A stretch of 64,000 bases of DNA from Hymenobacter sp. BT188 (GCF_014333585.1 NZ_JACSCW010000004.1:186001-250000); one strand, 5' to 3'; numbered from the stretch's first letter, positions 26,868 through 35,827 are shown. The notes: generated by a model not told the origin, from the letters alone. A program made the numbers and translations.

Positions 26868-28052
26868 ATGAAAAAAATCCTGTTGCTTTCGCTGTTGTAT
26901 CTGCTAGTCTGCCCAGCGGTTTTTGCCCAAAAGAAATCGGCCGCATTATCACAGCGCATGGCCGATTCGTTTATCAAGCGCTACCCCGATTCCCTGGGGC
27001 TGGAGCAGAATAAAGTGGCCCGCTGGGGCTACGAACAGGGTCTCATGTTGAAGGCCATTGAACGCGTGTGGCAGCGCACGGGCGAGCGGAAATACCTCGA
27101 CTACATCGTGCGCATTATGGAGTATTCCATCGGCGCTGATGGCTCCATTCAGCGCTACAAGTACGAGGACTTTAACCTCGATAACATCAACACCGGCCGC
27201 ATTCTGCTTACCCTGAGTCAGCAGCCGGGCTTAGATCAGGAAAAGTACCGCAAAGCCGCGCACCGCCTGCATCAGCAGCTTAATGCGCAGCCGCGTACGA
27301 AGGAAGGCGGCTATTGGCATAAGAAGCGCTATAGCAACCAGATGTGGCTGGATGGCCTATACATGGCGGAGCCTTTTTCCGCTGAATACAGCAAGCTTTT
27401 CAAGCAGCCAAAAGGCTTTGATGAGGTAGCCAAACAGTTTTCTTTAATCGAGAAAAACCTGGTTGACCCCAAAACGGGCTTGCTTTACCACGGCTACGAC
27501 GAAAGTCGGGAGCAGCAATGGGCCAACAAGAAAACGGGCTTGTCGCCCAACTTCTGGGGACGCGGTATAGGCTGGTACGCGATGGCGCTGGTTGATGTGC
27601 TCGACTACTTTCCTAAGGATCATCCGGAACGGGCCAAGCTTATTATGTATCTGCAACGTTTGGCTCCCGTGTTGGCGAAGTATCAGGACCCGAAAACGGG
27701 CGCATGGTGGCAAGTAAGCGACCAAGGCAGTCGCGCTGGCAATTACGTGGAAGCTTCCGCATCGTGTATGTTTGTGTACGCGCTGGCTAAGGGCGCCCGC
27801 CTCGGCTACATCGATAAGTCGTTCCAGAAAGTAGCCGACAAAGGCTATCTAGGAATTCTAAAGCAGTTTGTGCAAACTGAATCGGATGGGTTGCTGACCC
27901 TGAATGGCACGGTGAGCGTGGGTGGCCTCGGTGGCACTCCCTACCGCGACGGCAGCTACGAGTATTACCTAAGCGAGCCTATTCAGAAGAATGATTTTAA
28001 AGGCGTGGGGCCATTTATCATGGCTAGTGTGGAGATGGAAATGGTGAAGTAG
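26868..28052 (+). CDS. GH105 unsaturated rhamnogalacturonyl hydrolase
   Basis: Protein of 394 residues with signal MKKILLLSLLYLLVCPAVFAQ. It carries the GH105 (YteR/RhiN-like) segments WGYEQGLMLKAIERVW, NQMWLDGLYMAEPF with the catalytic aspartate, and FWGRGIGWYAMALVDVL. The enzyme removes the 4,5-unsaturated galacturonate left at the non-reducing end by rhamnogalacturonan lyases, by hydration. It therefore acts directly after the PL11 lyase at 31337-33526. Likely periplasmic. Co-oriented with the preceding GH28. Confidence 0.94.
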   Translation: MKKILLLSLLYLLVCPAVFAQKKSAALSQRMADSFIKRYPDSLGLEQNKVARWGYEQGLMLKAIERVWQRTGERKYLDYIVRIMEYSIGADGSIQRYKYEDFNLDNINTGRILLTLSQQPGLDQEKYRKAAHRLHQQLNAQPRTKEGGYWHKKRYSNQMWLDGLYMAEPFSAEYSKLFKQPKGFDEVAKQFSLIEKNLVDPKTGLLYHGYDESREQQWANKKTGLSPNFWGRGIGWYAMALVDVLDYFPKDHPERAKLIMYLQRLAPVLAKYQDPKTGAWWQVSDQGSRAGNYVEASASCMFVYALAKGARLGYIDKSFQKVADKGYLGILKQFVQTESDGLLTLNGTVSVGGLGGTPYRDGSYEYYLSEPIQKNDFKGVGPFIMASVEMEMVK

Positions 28053-28104
28053 ACTATTTGATAGTCGAGATGTTGAAGAACGCCTCTCGACTATCGAATA
28101 GGCG

Positions 28105-28200
28105 GTCATGCAGAGGCGGAGCCGAAGCATCTTGCGTGTTTAGTTGAGTTACTACTCTCACATCAGCACGCGAGATGCTTCGGCTCCGCCTCTGCATGAC
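28105..28200. repeat. Intergenic hairpin repeat (GTCATGC family)
   Basis: GTCATGCAGAGGCGGAGCCG pairs with CGGCTCCGCCTCTGCATGAC, extended by AAGCATCTTGCGTG/CACGCGAGATGCTT with one G-T type mismatch. It lies between the convergent GH105 and GH2 genes. Confidence 0.9.
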
Positions 28201-28242
28201 TTTCTTTTGGCTGTTATGACCAAGAGAACTTTTCTGCTTAAC

Positions 28243-31113
28243 TTAAAATAAATCGTTCTTGGCTGGAACAGTGTAAGGCTGGGGTGTGCCGGTTGTTTTG
28301 GGTAGGCCGAAGAAGAAATAAAGCGTGCGTTTGGTGGAGCCGTTGAGGTGGTTTAGCTCACTATTAGGGCCTAGGTTTTTGGTGTTGGCGTCGATGTTCA
28401 GGGCTAGCTTGGTGCCCAGGGGCGGGATGGCATCGAGGAAGGATAAATTCCCCCCCGGCAGGTCCGGGCTGGACTTTACGCCAGATAGACCGTAGAAATC
28501 GAAGAGGCGCACGAACAGGCCTTTGTCGGGGCTGGCGACCAGAAACTTACCTTCTACGGTGTTCATTTCCAGCCAAGCGATGTCGGCGAAGTAGCCTTTG
28601 AATTCTGGATAAATCCAGGGGGCCGCACCGGTGTGGGTATTGTTGTAGGCGTTTTCCCACACGTCGGTGTTAACACCCTGCAGGCGGTTTTTCCAAACGC
28701 GGTAGGGGCCTTTGCCCAGCCATTTGGCCCCTATGACGAAGTTTTCGGGGTAGGTGAAGCTCAGGCCAGCGAAAGGAAAATCGCCTTGCAGCGCGTACTC
28801 GTAATCGAGCTGGAGCCAGCCGCTGCCGTACATTTTCCAGCGCACGGTTTTGAGGTCGCCTTCGTAGCTGGCTTCGATTACTTCCCCATCGGATTCGGTG
28901 CGACGGCGCAGGCCTGTGAACTTGGCTTGGCCAGCTACCAGAATGGGGCCGTTGCCGAAGGATAATTTGTCGCCGCTGTTGCCTTTCAGACCAGTAATGT
29001 GGCCGTTGGTTTTGTTGAAGGTGACGGTGATGTTGCTGGCTTTGAGTGTGAGCGTGGTGTCGGTTTCGGCAGTTTCGATGGGCTGCTTTTCCTTTTCCTG
29101 TAGCGTCAGGATGTTGCGGAGCAGTTGTTTGTTGCTTCCTGTCGACCAGGTCCACTTGTACACCAGGTTCTTTTGTGGGTCGAAGGCGGAGAGCACTAAC
29201 GCATCATAGTTTTTCCAGTCTTTAGGCAGGCCGAGCTTAAGCTTGCCCTTCGCCAGGGGAGCGATTTTGGGGCTTTCCACGCGGCTTTTTTTCATGGTAG
29301 TCGAGCCGGTGAAGGTCTCGCCGGGCTGGCGATGATTCACCAGCTCCCACTGGAAAAAGCACTGACTGAGGTTGTTGAAATGGTAGCGGTTTTCTACTTC
29401 CAGTGTGCCATTAAACTTGGCCGGTAGCTCTTCCAAATCAATCTTGATGGGGGAGAAAATCTCGCGGATGGCGTAGAAGCTGCCTTCCTTTTCGCGGTGC
29501 GGGCCCACCACGCCGTCGGGCGCGTTTACGCCGTTCACGTCGATGATATTGCGCTGGTCGGTGCGCACGATGCCTTCGTCAACCAGGGCCCATAAAAAGC
29601 CCCCCGCCGAGCGTTGAGAAGACCAGTGTAGCTCCCAGAAGTCGTGGAGGCCCACAGCGGCACCGCCGTCGTCCTGGGCGTGCAGAAACTCGGTGGGCAT
29701 ATAGATGAGCGAGTCGGCTAGGATTTTCTGGGAGCTGTAGTAGTTCTCGTAGTGGTTGCAGTCGATGCCGTTGTGCTGGTTGCCGGGGCGGTGGTGGGCG
29801 TGAATGACGGGGCGGTTGGAAAGGTCGTATTGGCCGTAGTCGTCGTCCAGTTCTTTGTTGTGGCCGCCCTCGTTGCCGTTGCTCCAGAAGATGATGCTGG
29901 GATGATTCACGTCCTTCTGCACCATCTCTTTCACCAGCTTAGCACCGGCGGGCGTGCTGTACGCTTTTTGCCAGCCGGCCAACTCGTCGAGCACATAAAG
30001 GCCCAGGGAGTCGCAGATTTCTAGGAACTTAGCGTCGGGCGGGTAGTGCGACATGCGCACGGCGTTCATGTTCATCTCCTTCATCAGCTGCACATCCATC
30101 AGGTGGATGGAGTCGTTGAGGGTGCGGCCGGTTTCGGGCCACCAGCTGTGCCGGTTGATGCCCTTGAATTTTACCTGCGTGCCATTCACATAAACGCCCT
30201 TGCCGCGCCTAATTTCAATGGTGCGAAAGCCGAAGCGCTCCGAGGTCTGATACAGATTTTGCCCCCCAGCCTGCATCGCCACATTCACGCGGTACATATT
30301 CGGGGTTTCGGAGGTCCAAAGCAGCGGCTTGCTGACGGTCGTTTTCAGTTGAATCAGCGAATCCTGCGCATTGGCCCGGCCCCGTGCCGTACCCACTACA
30401 GTGCCTTGCGCATTCACAATATCAGCCTGCACGTCGGTGGCTTGGCGCAAACCTTTTAGGGCGACATTCATCTTAAAAGAGCCATCGGCGCGGGCATCGA
30501 TGGCGAGCTGGGGGCTGAACTGCTTGGGAAAAGCTTCGAGGTAAACAGGCCGGAAAATGCCACCGAAAATCCAGTAGTCGGCCAGGCGCTCGGCGTTATT
30601 TACGGAGGCGTCGGCCGACATCTTGCTCACCGTTACTTCCAGAACGTTGGGCTTGTCGAAGTTGAGCTTGTCGGAGAGATTGTATTTGAAGCGGTAAAAA
30701 GCCCCCTGGTGAATCGGGCCGGCCAATTGACCATTTATCTTGACTTCGGTATCCGTCATCGAGCCCTCAAACACGATGAATACCTCCCGGTCGCGCCAGG
30801 TGGCGGGCACTTGAAAGGTGTGCTTGTACATGCCTTTCTCGTCGGCGAAGCGGAAGTTTTTGCCGTAGGTTTTGTAGTCGCGGCCGTAGTTGTAGCTGCC
30901 AAAACCCTGCTGCTCCCAGCACGATGGTACCTGAATTTTGGTCCAGAAACCACTTTTGCGGCCGCCGGTGCAGTAAAAATCCCAGGTGGCGGTGTGCGTG
31001 TTGTCGGTGCCGGAGAGGTAGCGGACTTGCTTCTGCGTGGGCGTTTGGGCGGCAGTATTGCCGGCCCAAAGCAGCGTCAGACAAGTAAGCCAAGTCAGCA
31101 GGTTGGTCTTCAT
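28243..31113 (-). CDS. GH2-family beta-galactosidase, secreted
   Basis: Protein of 956 residues with signal MKTNLLTWLTCLTLLWAGNTAAQ. The N-terminal jelly-roll (GFGSYNYGRDYKTYGKNF, FIVFEGSMTDTEVKINGQ), immunoglobulin-like linker, TIM barrel (GINRHSWWPETGRTL, MSHYPPDAKFLEICDSLGLYVLDE) and C-terminal beta-gal small-chain-like domain follow the GH2 order. Acid/base glutamate is in SNGNEGGHN and the nucleophile is likely the glutamate of MPTEFLHAQ. Expected to remove beta-galactosyl units from RG-I galactan side chains. It lies downstream of the PL11 lyase on the same strand, beyond a terminator. Confidence 0.93.
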   Translation of the reverse strand: MKTNLLTWLTCLTLLWAGNTAAQTPTQKQVRYLSGTDNTHTATWDFYCTGGRKSGFWTKIQVPSCWEQQGFGSYNYGRDYKTYGKNFRFADEKGMYKHTFQVPATWRDREVFIVFEGSMTDTEVKINGQLAGPIHQGAFYRFKYNLSDKLNFDKPNVLEVTVSKMSADASVNNAERLADYWIFGGIFRPVYLEAFPKQFSPQLAIDARADGSFKMNVALKGLRQATDVQADIVNAQGTVVGTARGRANAQDSLIQLKTTVSKPLLWTSETPNMYRVNVAMQAGGQNLYQTSERFGFRTIEIRRGKGVYVNGTQVKFKGINRHSWWPETGRTLNDSIHLMDVQLMKEMNMNAVRMSHYPPDAKFLEICDSLGLYVLDELAGWQKAYSTPAGAKLVKEMVQKDVNHPSIIFWSNGNEGGHNKELDDDYGQYDLSNRPVIHAHHRPGNQHNGIDCNHYENYYSSQKILADSLIYMPTEFLHAQDDGGAAVGLHDFWELHWSSQRSAGGFLWALVDEGIVRTDQRNIIDVNGVNAPDGVVGPHREKEGSFYAIREIFSPIKIDLEELPAKFNGTLEVENRYHFNNLSQCFFQWELVNHRQPGETFTGSTTMKKSRVESPKIAPLAKGKLKLGLPKDWKNYDALVLSAFDPQKNLVYKWTWSTGSNKQLLRNILTLQEKEKQPIETAETDTTLTLKASNITVTFNKTNGHITGLKGNSGDKLSFGNGPILVAGQAKFTGLRRRTESDGEVIEASYEGDLKTVRWKMYGSGWLQLDYEYALQGDFPFAGLSFTYPENFVIGAKWLGKGPYRVWKNRLQGVNTDVWENAYNNTHTGAAPWIYPEFKGYFADIAWLEMNTVEGKFLVASPDKGLFVRLFDFYGLSGVKSSPDLPGGNLSFLDAIPPLGTKLALNIDANTKNLGPNSELNHLNGSTKRTLYFFFGLPKTTGTPQPYTVPAKNDLF

Positions 31114-31281
31114 AATCAGTAGCTCAGAAGGGCGGAAGGAGGCGTTTGGTAAGCCAACTTAGGCCAGATTTCTTCTGCGTGCTACCTGTAGTATCCTGCT
31201 TCGGCCTAAACTCGGCGCTTTTTCCCGTCTGGGGGGCTTTTTTATTTGTGCTGGTTTCTATCAAATGTTTTCTTCATCCAC

Positions 31282-31319
31282 AAAAAAAGGGCGCTGACTA
31301 TACCGTCAGCGCCCTTTCT
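31282..31319. terminator. Intrinsic terminator after the PL11 lyase
   Basis: AAAAAAAGGGCGCTGAC and GTCAGCGCCCTTTCT arms with a 6-base loop, 18 bases beyond the PL11 stop on the minus strand. A GGGGGGC motif at 31231 lies between it and the GH2 start. Confidence 0.85.
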
Positions 31320-31336
31320 ATTGGAATGATAGCTTG

Positions 31337-33526
31337 TTATTCCTTCGATACTTGCAAGGTTTCAACGCCCTCAGTTGTATGCACTTTCACAACGTACATG
31401 CCGGTCTGTAAGCTGCCGCCTACCTCTTTCACGTGCTTGCCTTCGCCCTGTTCTACTACTTGCCCGAAGCCGTTATACACTTCATAGGTGAAGGCGTGCT
31501 TAGAGGCGATTTTGAAAGAATTGGTAGTAGGATTAGGATACACGGCAGCCTTGCCCTTTACCTTTCCCGGAGCCGTAGGGCTTGCGCTAGCTATTTCCAT
31601 GTCGGAGCCCAGATAAAAGCCGGTATGCGGCGGCTGGTTGTAAGCTACGTTCTGCCAGGCAACACTCAGGCGATACTGCGGATCGTGCATGAGCGTGGTG
31701 AGGCGGTACTGCGTAGGAATCGTGGTCGTGAAAATCAGCAGCTCTGCATCGTTTGCATTGCGCCAGATAACTTCTTCGCGCCAGTCGCCAAACAGGTCGG
31801 CGGAGAGGCCAGGGTTGGCTTTCGTCGTGTTGTTTTGGGCCGCCCCGAAAGTAGAGGCCGAAAGCAAGCGGTTAGATCTGCTGGTTTCGAAGTTCCACTT
31901 ATCAATCGAGGTGCCATCCAGCAACTCGCGCGACAAGTCGCCATCCCACCAGATGGCAAAGTTGATGCTAGGCCGGGAAGTGCTGATTTGTTCGCCTTTT
32001 GCCGAATACAAACCGCCTCTGGAGGCCCAGGCTTCGAAGCCTTTGTAGCGCGGGTCAATATCGGCGGCTAAGCCACGACCTACGTCGCCCTGGTTGGGGC
32101 CGGGCCGTCCCCAGATAAGCTCGCCAGTGCGGGCGTCGCGGAAGTCGGCGGCGGCGCTGCCATACGCTTTCTGGTCTTCGTGGGGCGAAAATGCCTCTAA
32201 GCCGGGGCGGTCGGGGTCCATATCGGATACGTGCAGTGCATCGCCGTGGCCACGGCCCGTGGAGTACAGCCCCTTGCCATCGTCGTCGATGGCGCACGAG
32301 CCGTACACGATTTCGTCCTTGCCGTCGGCGTCTACGTCGGCTACGGTAAGGTTGTGGTTGCCCTGGCCGCGGTAAGCCTTATTGCCGGGCGTGCTCGGAT
32401 CGTCGCTATCGAAGGTCCAGCGCTGGGTGAGCTGCCCATCCTTAAAATCCCAGGCTACCAGCACAGAGCGAGTGTAGTAGCCACGACACATCACCAAGCT
32501 GGGATGCACGCCGTCAAGGTAAGCCACGGCCCCCAGGAAACGGTCGACGCGGTTGCCATAATTGTCTCCCCAGATAGCGTTTAGCTCGGAAGTTGTTGGG
32601 TTGTCGCCCTTTACAGGGTGGCGCTGGGGCAAATAGGTCACGCTGGGGTAAGCAGCGCCCGTGAGGCCATTGAACACGGTCAGGTACTCGGGGCCACGCA
32701 GAATGTAGCCGGCTGAGTTGCGGTAATCAGCGTTGGCATCGCCCATTACTTTACCCTGGCCGTCGATGGTTCCATCGGAGGTTTTGCAAGCTACTTCGGC
32801 CTTGCCATCACCATCCAGATCGTATACCATAAACTGAGTGTAGTGCGCACCGGCCCGAATGTTCTTTCCTAGATCAATGCGCCACAGCTGCGTGCCATCA
32901 AGCTTGTAAGCATCGAGGTACACGTTGCCGGTATAGCCGCTTTGCGAGTTGTCTTTGGCGTTAGTGGGGTCCCATTTTACAATAATCTCGTAGGTGCCAT
33001 CACCGTCAAGGTCACCCACTGAGCAGTCGTTGGGAGTGTAAGTATAGGCTCCGCTCGCGTTGGTGCCGCCCGCCGGACGTTGGAGCGCAAGGCGCATATA
33101 CTGTTGGGCCCACGCCGTGGCCATATCTGGGCTCGACGACTCCTCTCCTTGGCCGGGGCCACCATTGCGCACGGCGCGCACAAAATAGGTTGCATCTGGG
33201 GCCGTAGCAGCAGTGGCGTCTACCCAGTTAGTGCTTTCAGTAATAGGTTTGGCGTTGAGCTTAACCGCTTCGCCATCAGTAGTTTTGCGAAATAAATTGA
33301 AGCCGACCCGGGCGTTGTCGGTAGCCAACAAGCGCCAGCTCACGAATACCTGACCATCGGGGAGCTTCACAGCCACAATGCCGCGATTGAGCTTTTCCAT
33401 TTGTCGCTGTGCGGACTGTGGGGCTTTTTTCTGCCCCTGAGCCATACTCACGACGGGCGTGCTCAATGCGGTCAGCATCGCGCACATGGCTACATTGCGG
33501 TTGAGCCATTGTAAATTTCTAATCAT
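31337..33526 (-). CDS. PL11 rhamnogalacturonan lyase with T9SS C-terminal sorting domain
   Basis: Protein of 729 residues. After a signal peptide (ending VSMAQ) comes an FN3-like region (GIVAVKLPDGQVFVSWRLL) and the beta-propeller PL11 core (YesW-like), with repeated calcium loops such as DLDGDGTYEIIVKWDP, YDLDGDGKAEVACKTSDGT and VADVDADGKDEIVYGSCAIDDDG. The last 80 residues (AVYPNPTTNSFKIASKHAFTYEVYNGFGQVV ... GMYVVKVHTTEGVETLQVSKE) are a type A T9SS sorting domain. The enzyme cuts RG-I by beta-elimination at galacturonate, outside the cell. It is the only clear T9SS cargo here. A rhamnose box lies upstream at 33623-33645. Confidence 0.96.
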   Translation of the reverse strand: MIRNLQWLNRNVAMCAMLTALSTPVVSMAQGQKKAPQSAQRQMEKLNRGIVAVKLPDGQVFVSWRLLATDNARVGFNLFRKTTDGEAVKLNAKPITESTNWVDATAATAPDATYFVRAVRNGGPGQGEESSSPDMATAWAQQYMRLALQRPAGGTNASGAYTYTPNDCSVGDLDGDGTYEIIVKWDPTNAKDNSQSGYTGNVYLDAYKLDGTQLWRIDLGKNIRAGAHYTQFMVYDLDGDGKAEVACKTSDGTIDGQGKVMGDANADYRNSAGYILRGPEYLTVFNGLTGAAYPSVTYLPQRHPVKGDNPTTSELNAIWGDNYGNRVDRFLGAVAYLDGVHPSLVMCRGYYTRSVLVAWDFKDGQLTQRWTFDSDDPSTPGNKAYRGQGNHNLTVADVDADGKDEIVYGSCAIDDDGKGLYSTGRGHGDALHVSDMDPDRPGLEAFSPHEDQKAYGSAAADFRDARTGELIWGRPGPNQGDVGRGLAADIDPRYKGFEAWASRGGLYSAKGEQISTSRPSINFAIWWDGDLSRELLDGTSIDKWNFETSRSNRLLSASTFGAAQNNTTKANPGLSADLFGDWREEVIWRNANDAELLIFTTTIPTQYRLTTLMHDPQYRLSVAWQNVAYNQPPHTGFYLGSDMEIASASPTAPGKVKGKAAVYPNPTTNSFKIASKHAFTYEVYNGFGQVVEQGEGKHVKEVGGSLQTGMYVVKVHTTEGVETLQVSKE

Positions 33527-33622
33527 AGTAATAGAGCTGGAAGTGGAAATTGGGATAGGTCGGAAATGCTAGCACACCTGATAGGTGTCCTGGTACTTAT
33601 CAAAGTTGTCTTATAAAATCCC

Positions 33623-33645
33623 GCAAAGTCTCCTGCAGTGTCCTG
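33623..33645 (-). promoter_or_regulatory. Candidate rhamnose-regulon box upstream of PL11
   Basis: Minus-strand reading CAGGAC-ACTG-CAGGAG-ACTTTGCGG gives two halves 10 bp apart (33640-33645 and 33630-33635), about 100-120 bp upstream of the PL11 ATG. It shares the divergent 33527-33878 region with the box at 33820. Confidence 0.65.
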
Positions 33646-33819
33646 TATATAACATTTTAATGATCAGTGTATTCTGACTCTTTGCTCTCCGCTTTTCCTG
33701 ACCTCTATTAAGCCTTGAAATTCTTTTTATCTGCCCCCCAAATCGGCCTGTAGCTACGCAGATAGCGCTACAATTGAGTTGCTGACTTACTGTTCGCCCC
33801 GCCTCAGGCACCAACAGTG

Positions 33820-33833
33820 CAGGAGAGTTTGGG
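33820..33833 (+). promoter_or_regulatory. Candidate rhamnose-regulon box upstream of the first acetylesterase
   Basis: CAGGAGAGTTTGGG, preceded by AGTG as in the rhaEW box, about 46 bp upstream of the esterase ATG. The first half of the direct repeat is degenerate. Otherwise 33527-33878 holds only a GCCCCCC motif at 33733. Confidence 0.55.
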
Positions 33834-33878
33834 CAGAACGAAGCTTTTCCTTGTGTATGCTTCCTATTGATACCCTTT

Positions 33879-34646
33879 ATGAGAAACGCTTTCGCTCTGC
33901 TACTCCTGTTTTGTTGCCTTACTGCATTCATCCAATTTGCGAAGCCCAAGCCAACGCTTTACCTGATCGGCGACTCCACAGTCAATAATTCGCACTTGCC
34001 GCAAATGGGATGGGGAAGCAAGTTGGGGGGCTTTTTTGATACCACGCGCATTGCTATTGCCAACCACGCCATGGCCGGGCGCAGCACGCGCACCTTCGTG
34101 TCGGAGGGCCGCTGGCGGCGCGTCGATTCGCTCCTGCGGCCCGGCGACTTTCTCATCATGCAGTTTGGCCACAATGAAGGCAGCGCGCCCGACACTACCA
34201 AGGCTGGCCGACGTGGCGTGCTGCGCGGCACTGGTGAAGAAACCAAGAGCTTGACATGGCCCGACGGACGCCAGGAAACCGTGCACACCTACGGCTGGTA
34301 TCTGCGTCATTTTATTCGGGGAGCAAAAGCCAAAGGCGCCACGCCCATCGTGGCTTCTATGATTCCGCGCAATCAGTGGCAAGACGGCAAGGTGAAGCGC
34401 GCCAATCAGGATTTTGGCAAATGGGCCGCCGAAGTAGCTCAGCAGGAAGGCGTGCAGTTTATTGACCTGAACAAACTTACAGCCGACAAATACGACAAGC
34501 TAGGGCCAGAGGAAGTAGCCAAACTCTTCGCCGGCGACCACACCCACACCAACGAAGCCGGCGCCCGCATCAATGCCGAATCGGTGGTGGCTGGGATCAA
34601 AGAACTCAAGCGGTTACCCTTGCGCAGCTATCTAGCCAAACGCTAA
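33879..34646 (+). CDS. SGNH-hydrolase rhamnogalacturonan acetylesterase (CE12-like)
   Basis: About 255 residues from MRNAFALLLLFCCL, with a signal or anchor segment. SGNH blocks: block I LIGDSTVNN (nucleophile Ser), block III MQFGHNEG, block V DHTHTNEAGA (Asp/His). CE12-type enzymes remove acetyl groups from galacturonate in RG-I, which exposes the backbone to lyase and hydrolase. A similar paralogue follows at 34760. The frame can be opened at a TTG 12 bases earlier, but the ATG gives a normal signal peptide. Confidence 0.92.
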   Translation: MRNAFALLLLFCCLTAFIQFAKPKPTLYLIGDSTVNNSHLPQMGWGSKLGGFFDTTRIAIANHAMAGRSTRTFVSEGRWRRVDSLLRPGDFLIMQFGHNEGSAPDTTKAGRRGVLRGTGEETKSLTWPDGRQETVHTYGWYLRHFIRGAKAKGATPIVASMIPRNQWQDGKVKRANQDFGKWAAEVAQQEGVQFIDLNKLTADKYDKLGPEEVAKLFAGDHTHTNEAGARINAESVVAGIKELKRLPLRSYLAKR

Positions 34647-34671
34647 CTCAGGTTTGCGCGACACGAGTCGT

Positions 34672-34708
34672 TCAACGACAAGACGCAAGTATGCGTCTCT
34701 ACATCGTT
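34672..34708. repeat. Short relative of the GTAGAGACGCG inverted repeat
   Basis: GTCGTTCAACGACAAGACGCAAGTATGCGTCTCTAC carries the GTTCAACGA and GCGTCTCTAC segments of the family but only a short AGACGC/GCGTCT stem. It lies between the two tandem esterase genes and overlaps a frame extension of the second. Confidence 0.5.
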
Positions 34709-34759
34709 CATGTATTATCACTCGCTACAATAAAAAACACGCAGCCAGAATCCGCTCTT

Positions 34760-35581
34760 ATGATAAAAACATTTGCAAAAATGCCCCCCAGAGGGCTTGT
34801 TATACTGGTGGTTGTGCTGGTGTTTTTCTCACTGGGTTTTCTGCCAAAACAGAAGGCGAAACCCACGCTCTACCTCATTGGTGATTCGACCGTAAAAAAC
34901 GGCAAAGGCAACGGCGACGGTGGACTCTGGGGTTGGGGAAATTTCCTAACCGCTCACTTCGATACCACCCGCCTGGCCATTCGCAACGCGGCCTTGGGCG
35001 GCACCAGCAGCCGCACGTTTCGCACCCAAGGCCTATGGGCCGATGTGCAGGCCAAGCTGAAGCCCGGCGACTTCGTGATCATGCAATTCGGCCACAACGA
35101 CAACAATCCTCTGGCGGATACGGCCCGGGCCCGCGGCACCATCCGCAGCAACGGCGACGAGAGTCAGGAGATTTATAATCCCATCACTAAGCAGCAGGAA
35201 GTGGTGCATAGCTACGGCTGGTATCTGCGCCAGTACATTGCCGACGCCAAGGCCAAAGGCGCCACCGTCATTGTGTGCTCACTTATTCCGCGCAATCAGT
35301 GGCAGGAGGGCAAAGTGAAGCGCGCCTCCGCTGATTACGGCCAGTGGGCCGCCGAGGCCGCCAAACAGGGTGGCGCTTATTACATCGATTTGAACAACCG
35401 GATAGCCGATAAATATGACGCCGAGGGTGAGCAAAAGGTACGAGCAACTTACTTCAACACCCAAGACCACACACACACCATCGAGGCCGGCGCGAAGCTG
35501 AACGCCGCCATAGTAGCCGAGGGAATCCGCGACCTCAGAAAATGCCCCCTACAGAAGTATCTCGTAAAGAAGGCTGGGTAA
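34760..35581 (+). CDS. Second SGNH rhamnogalacturonan acetylesterase (CE12-like)
   Basis: About 273 residues from MIKTFAKMPPRGLV, with an N-terminal hydrophobic segment (ILVVVLVFFSLGFL). SGNH blocks: LIGDSTVKNGKGNGDGG, MQFGHNDNNPL, DHTHTIEAGA. Much of the sequence parallels the preceding gene (HSYGWYLRQYIADAKAKGATVIVCSLIPRNQWQEGKVKRA versus the same region upstream), indicating tandem duplication. I chose the ATG at 34760; an upstream ATG at 34691 would translate the intergenic repeat. Role as for its neighbour; the two may differ in the acetyl position they prefer. Confidence 0.92.
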   Translation: MIKTFAKMPPRGLVILVVVLVFFSLGFLPKQKAKPTLYLIGDSTVKNGKGNGDGGLWGWGNFLTAHFDTTRLAIRNAALGGTSSRTFRTQGLWADVQAKLKPGDFVIMQFGHNDNNPLADTARARGTIRSNGDESQEIYNPITKQQEVVHSYGWYLRQYIADAKAKGATVIVCSLIPRNQWQEGKVKRASADYGQWAAEAAKQGGAYYIDLNNRIADKYDAEGEQKVRATYFNTQDHTHTIEAGAKLNAAIVAEGIRDLRKCPLQKYLVKKAG

Positions 35582-35596
35582 ATAATCAAGTTGGCG

Positions 35597-35783
35597 GTCG
35601 TGCAGAGCAACGCGAAGCATCTCGCGTGCGGTCGTTGCCAAACTAACCGTCATGCTGAGCGGAGTCGAAGCATCTCTGCCGCTTCGTTGAGATTAGTAAC
35701 CAGGAGAGATGCTTCGACTCCGCTCAGCATGACAATACCATTGCAATCAAACACGCGAGATGCTTCGCGTTGCTCTGCATGAC
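35597..35783. repeat. Nested pair of intergenic hairpin repeats
   Basis: The outer element has arms GTCGTGCAGAGCAACGCGAAG (35597 on) and CTTCGCGTTGCTCTGCATGAC (to 35783). A second complete element lies in its loop, 35649-35733, with arms GTCATGCTGAGCGGAGTCG and CGACTCCGCTCAGCATGAC. This looks like insertion of one copy into another. It separates the convergent genes ending at 35581 and 35828. Confidence 0.9.
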
Positions 35784-35827
35784 GTGCTGATGATGGCAGG
35801 TCTATAATCGCGCAATTATTCTGGCAA

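Noticed and set aside
28448..28455. Run of Cs at 28450 as a further copy of the GCCCCCC motif
   Set aside because: The run is not preceded by G, so it lacks the core; it was left out of the count, as were GCCCCCT variants with five Cs.
35597..35783. CRISPR array
   Set aside because: The repeats are inverted and nested rather than direct with regular spacers; no cas genes are present.
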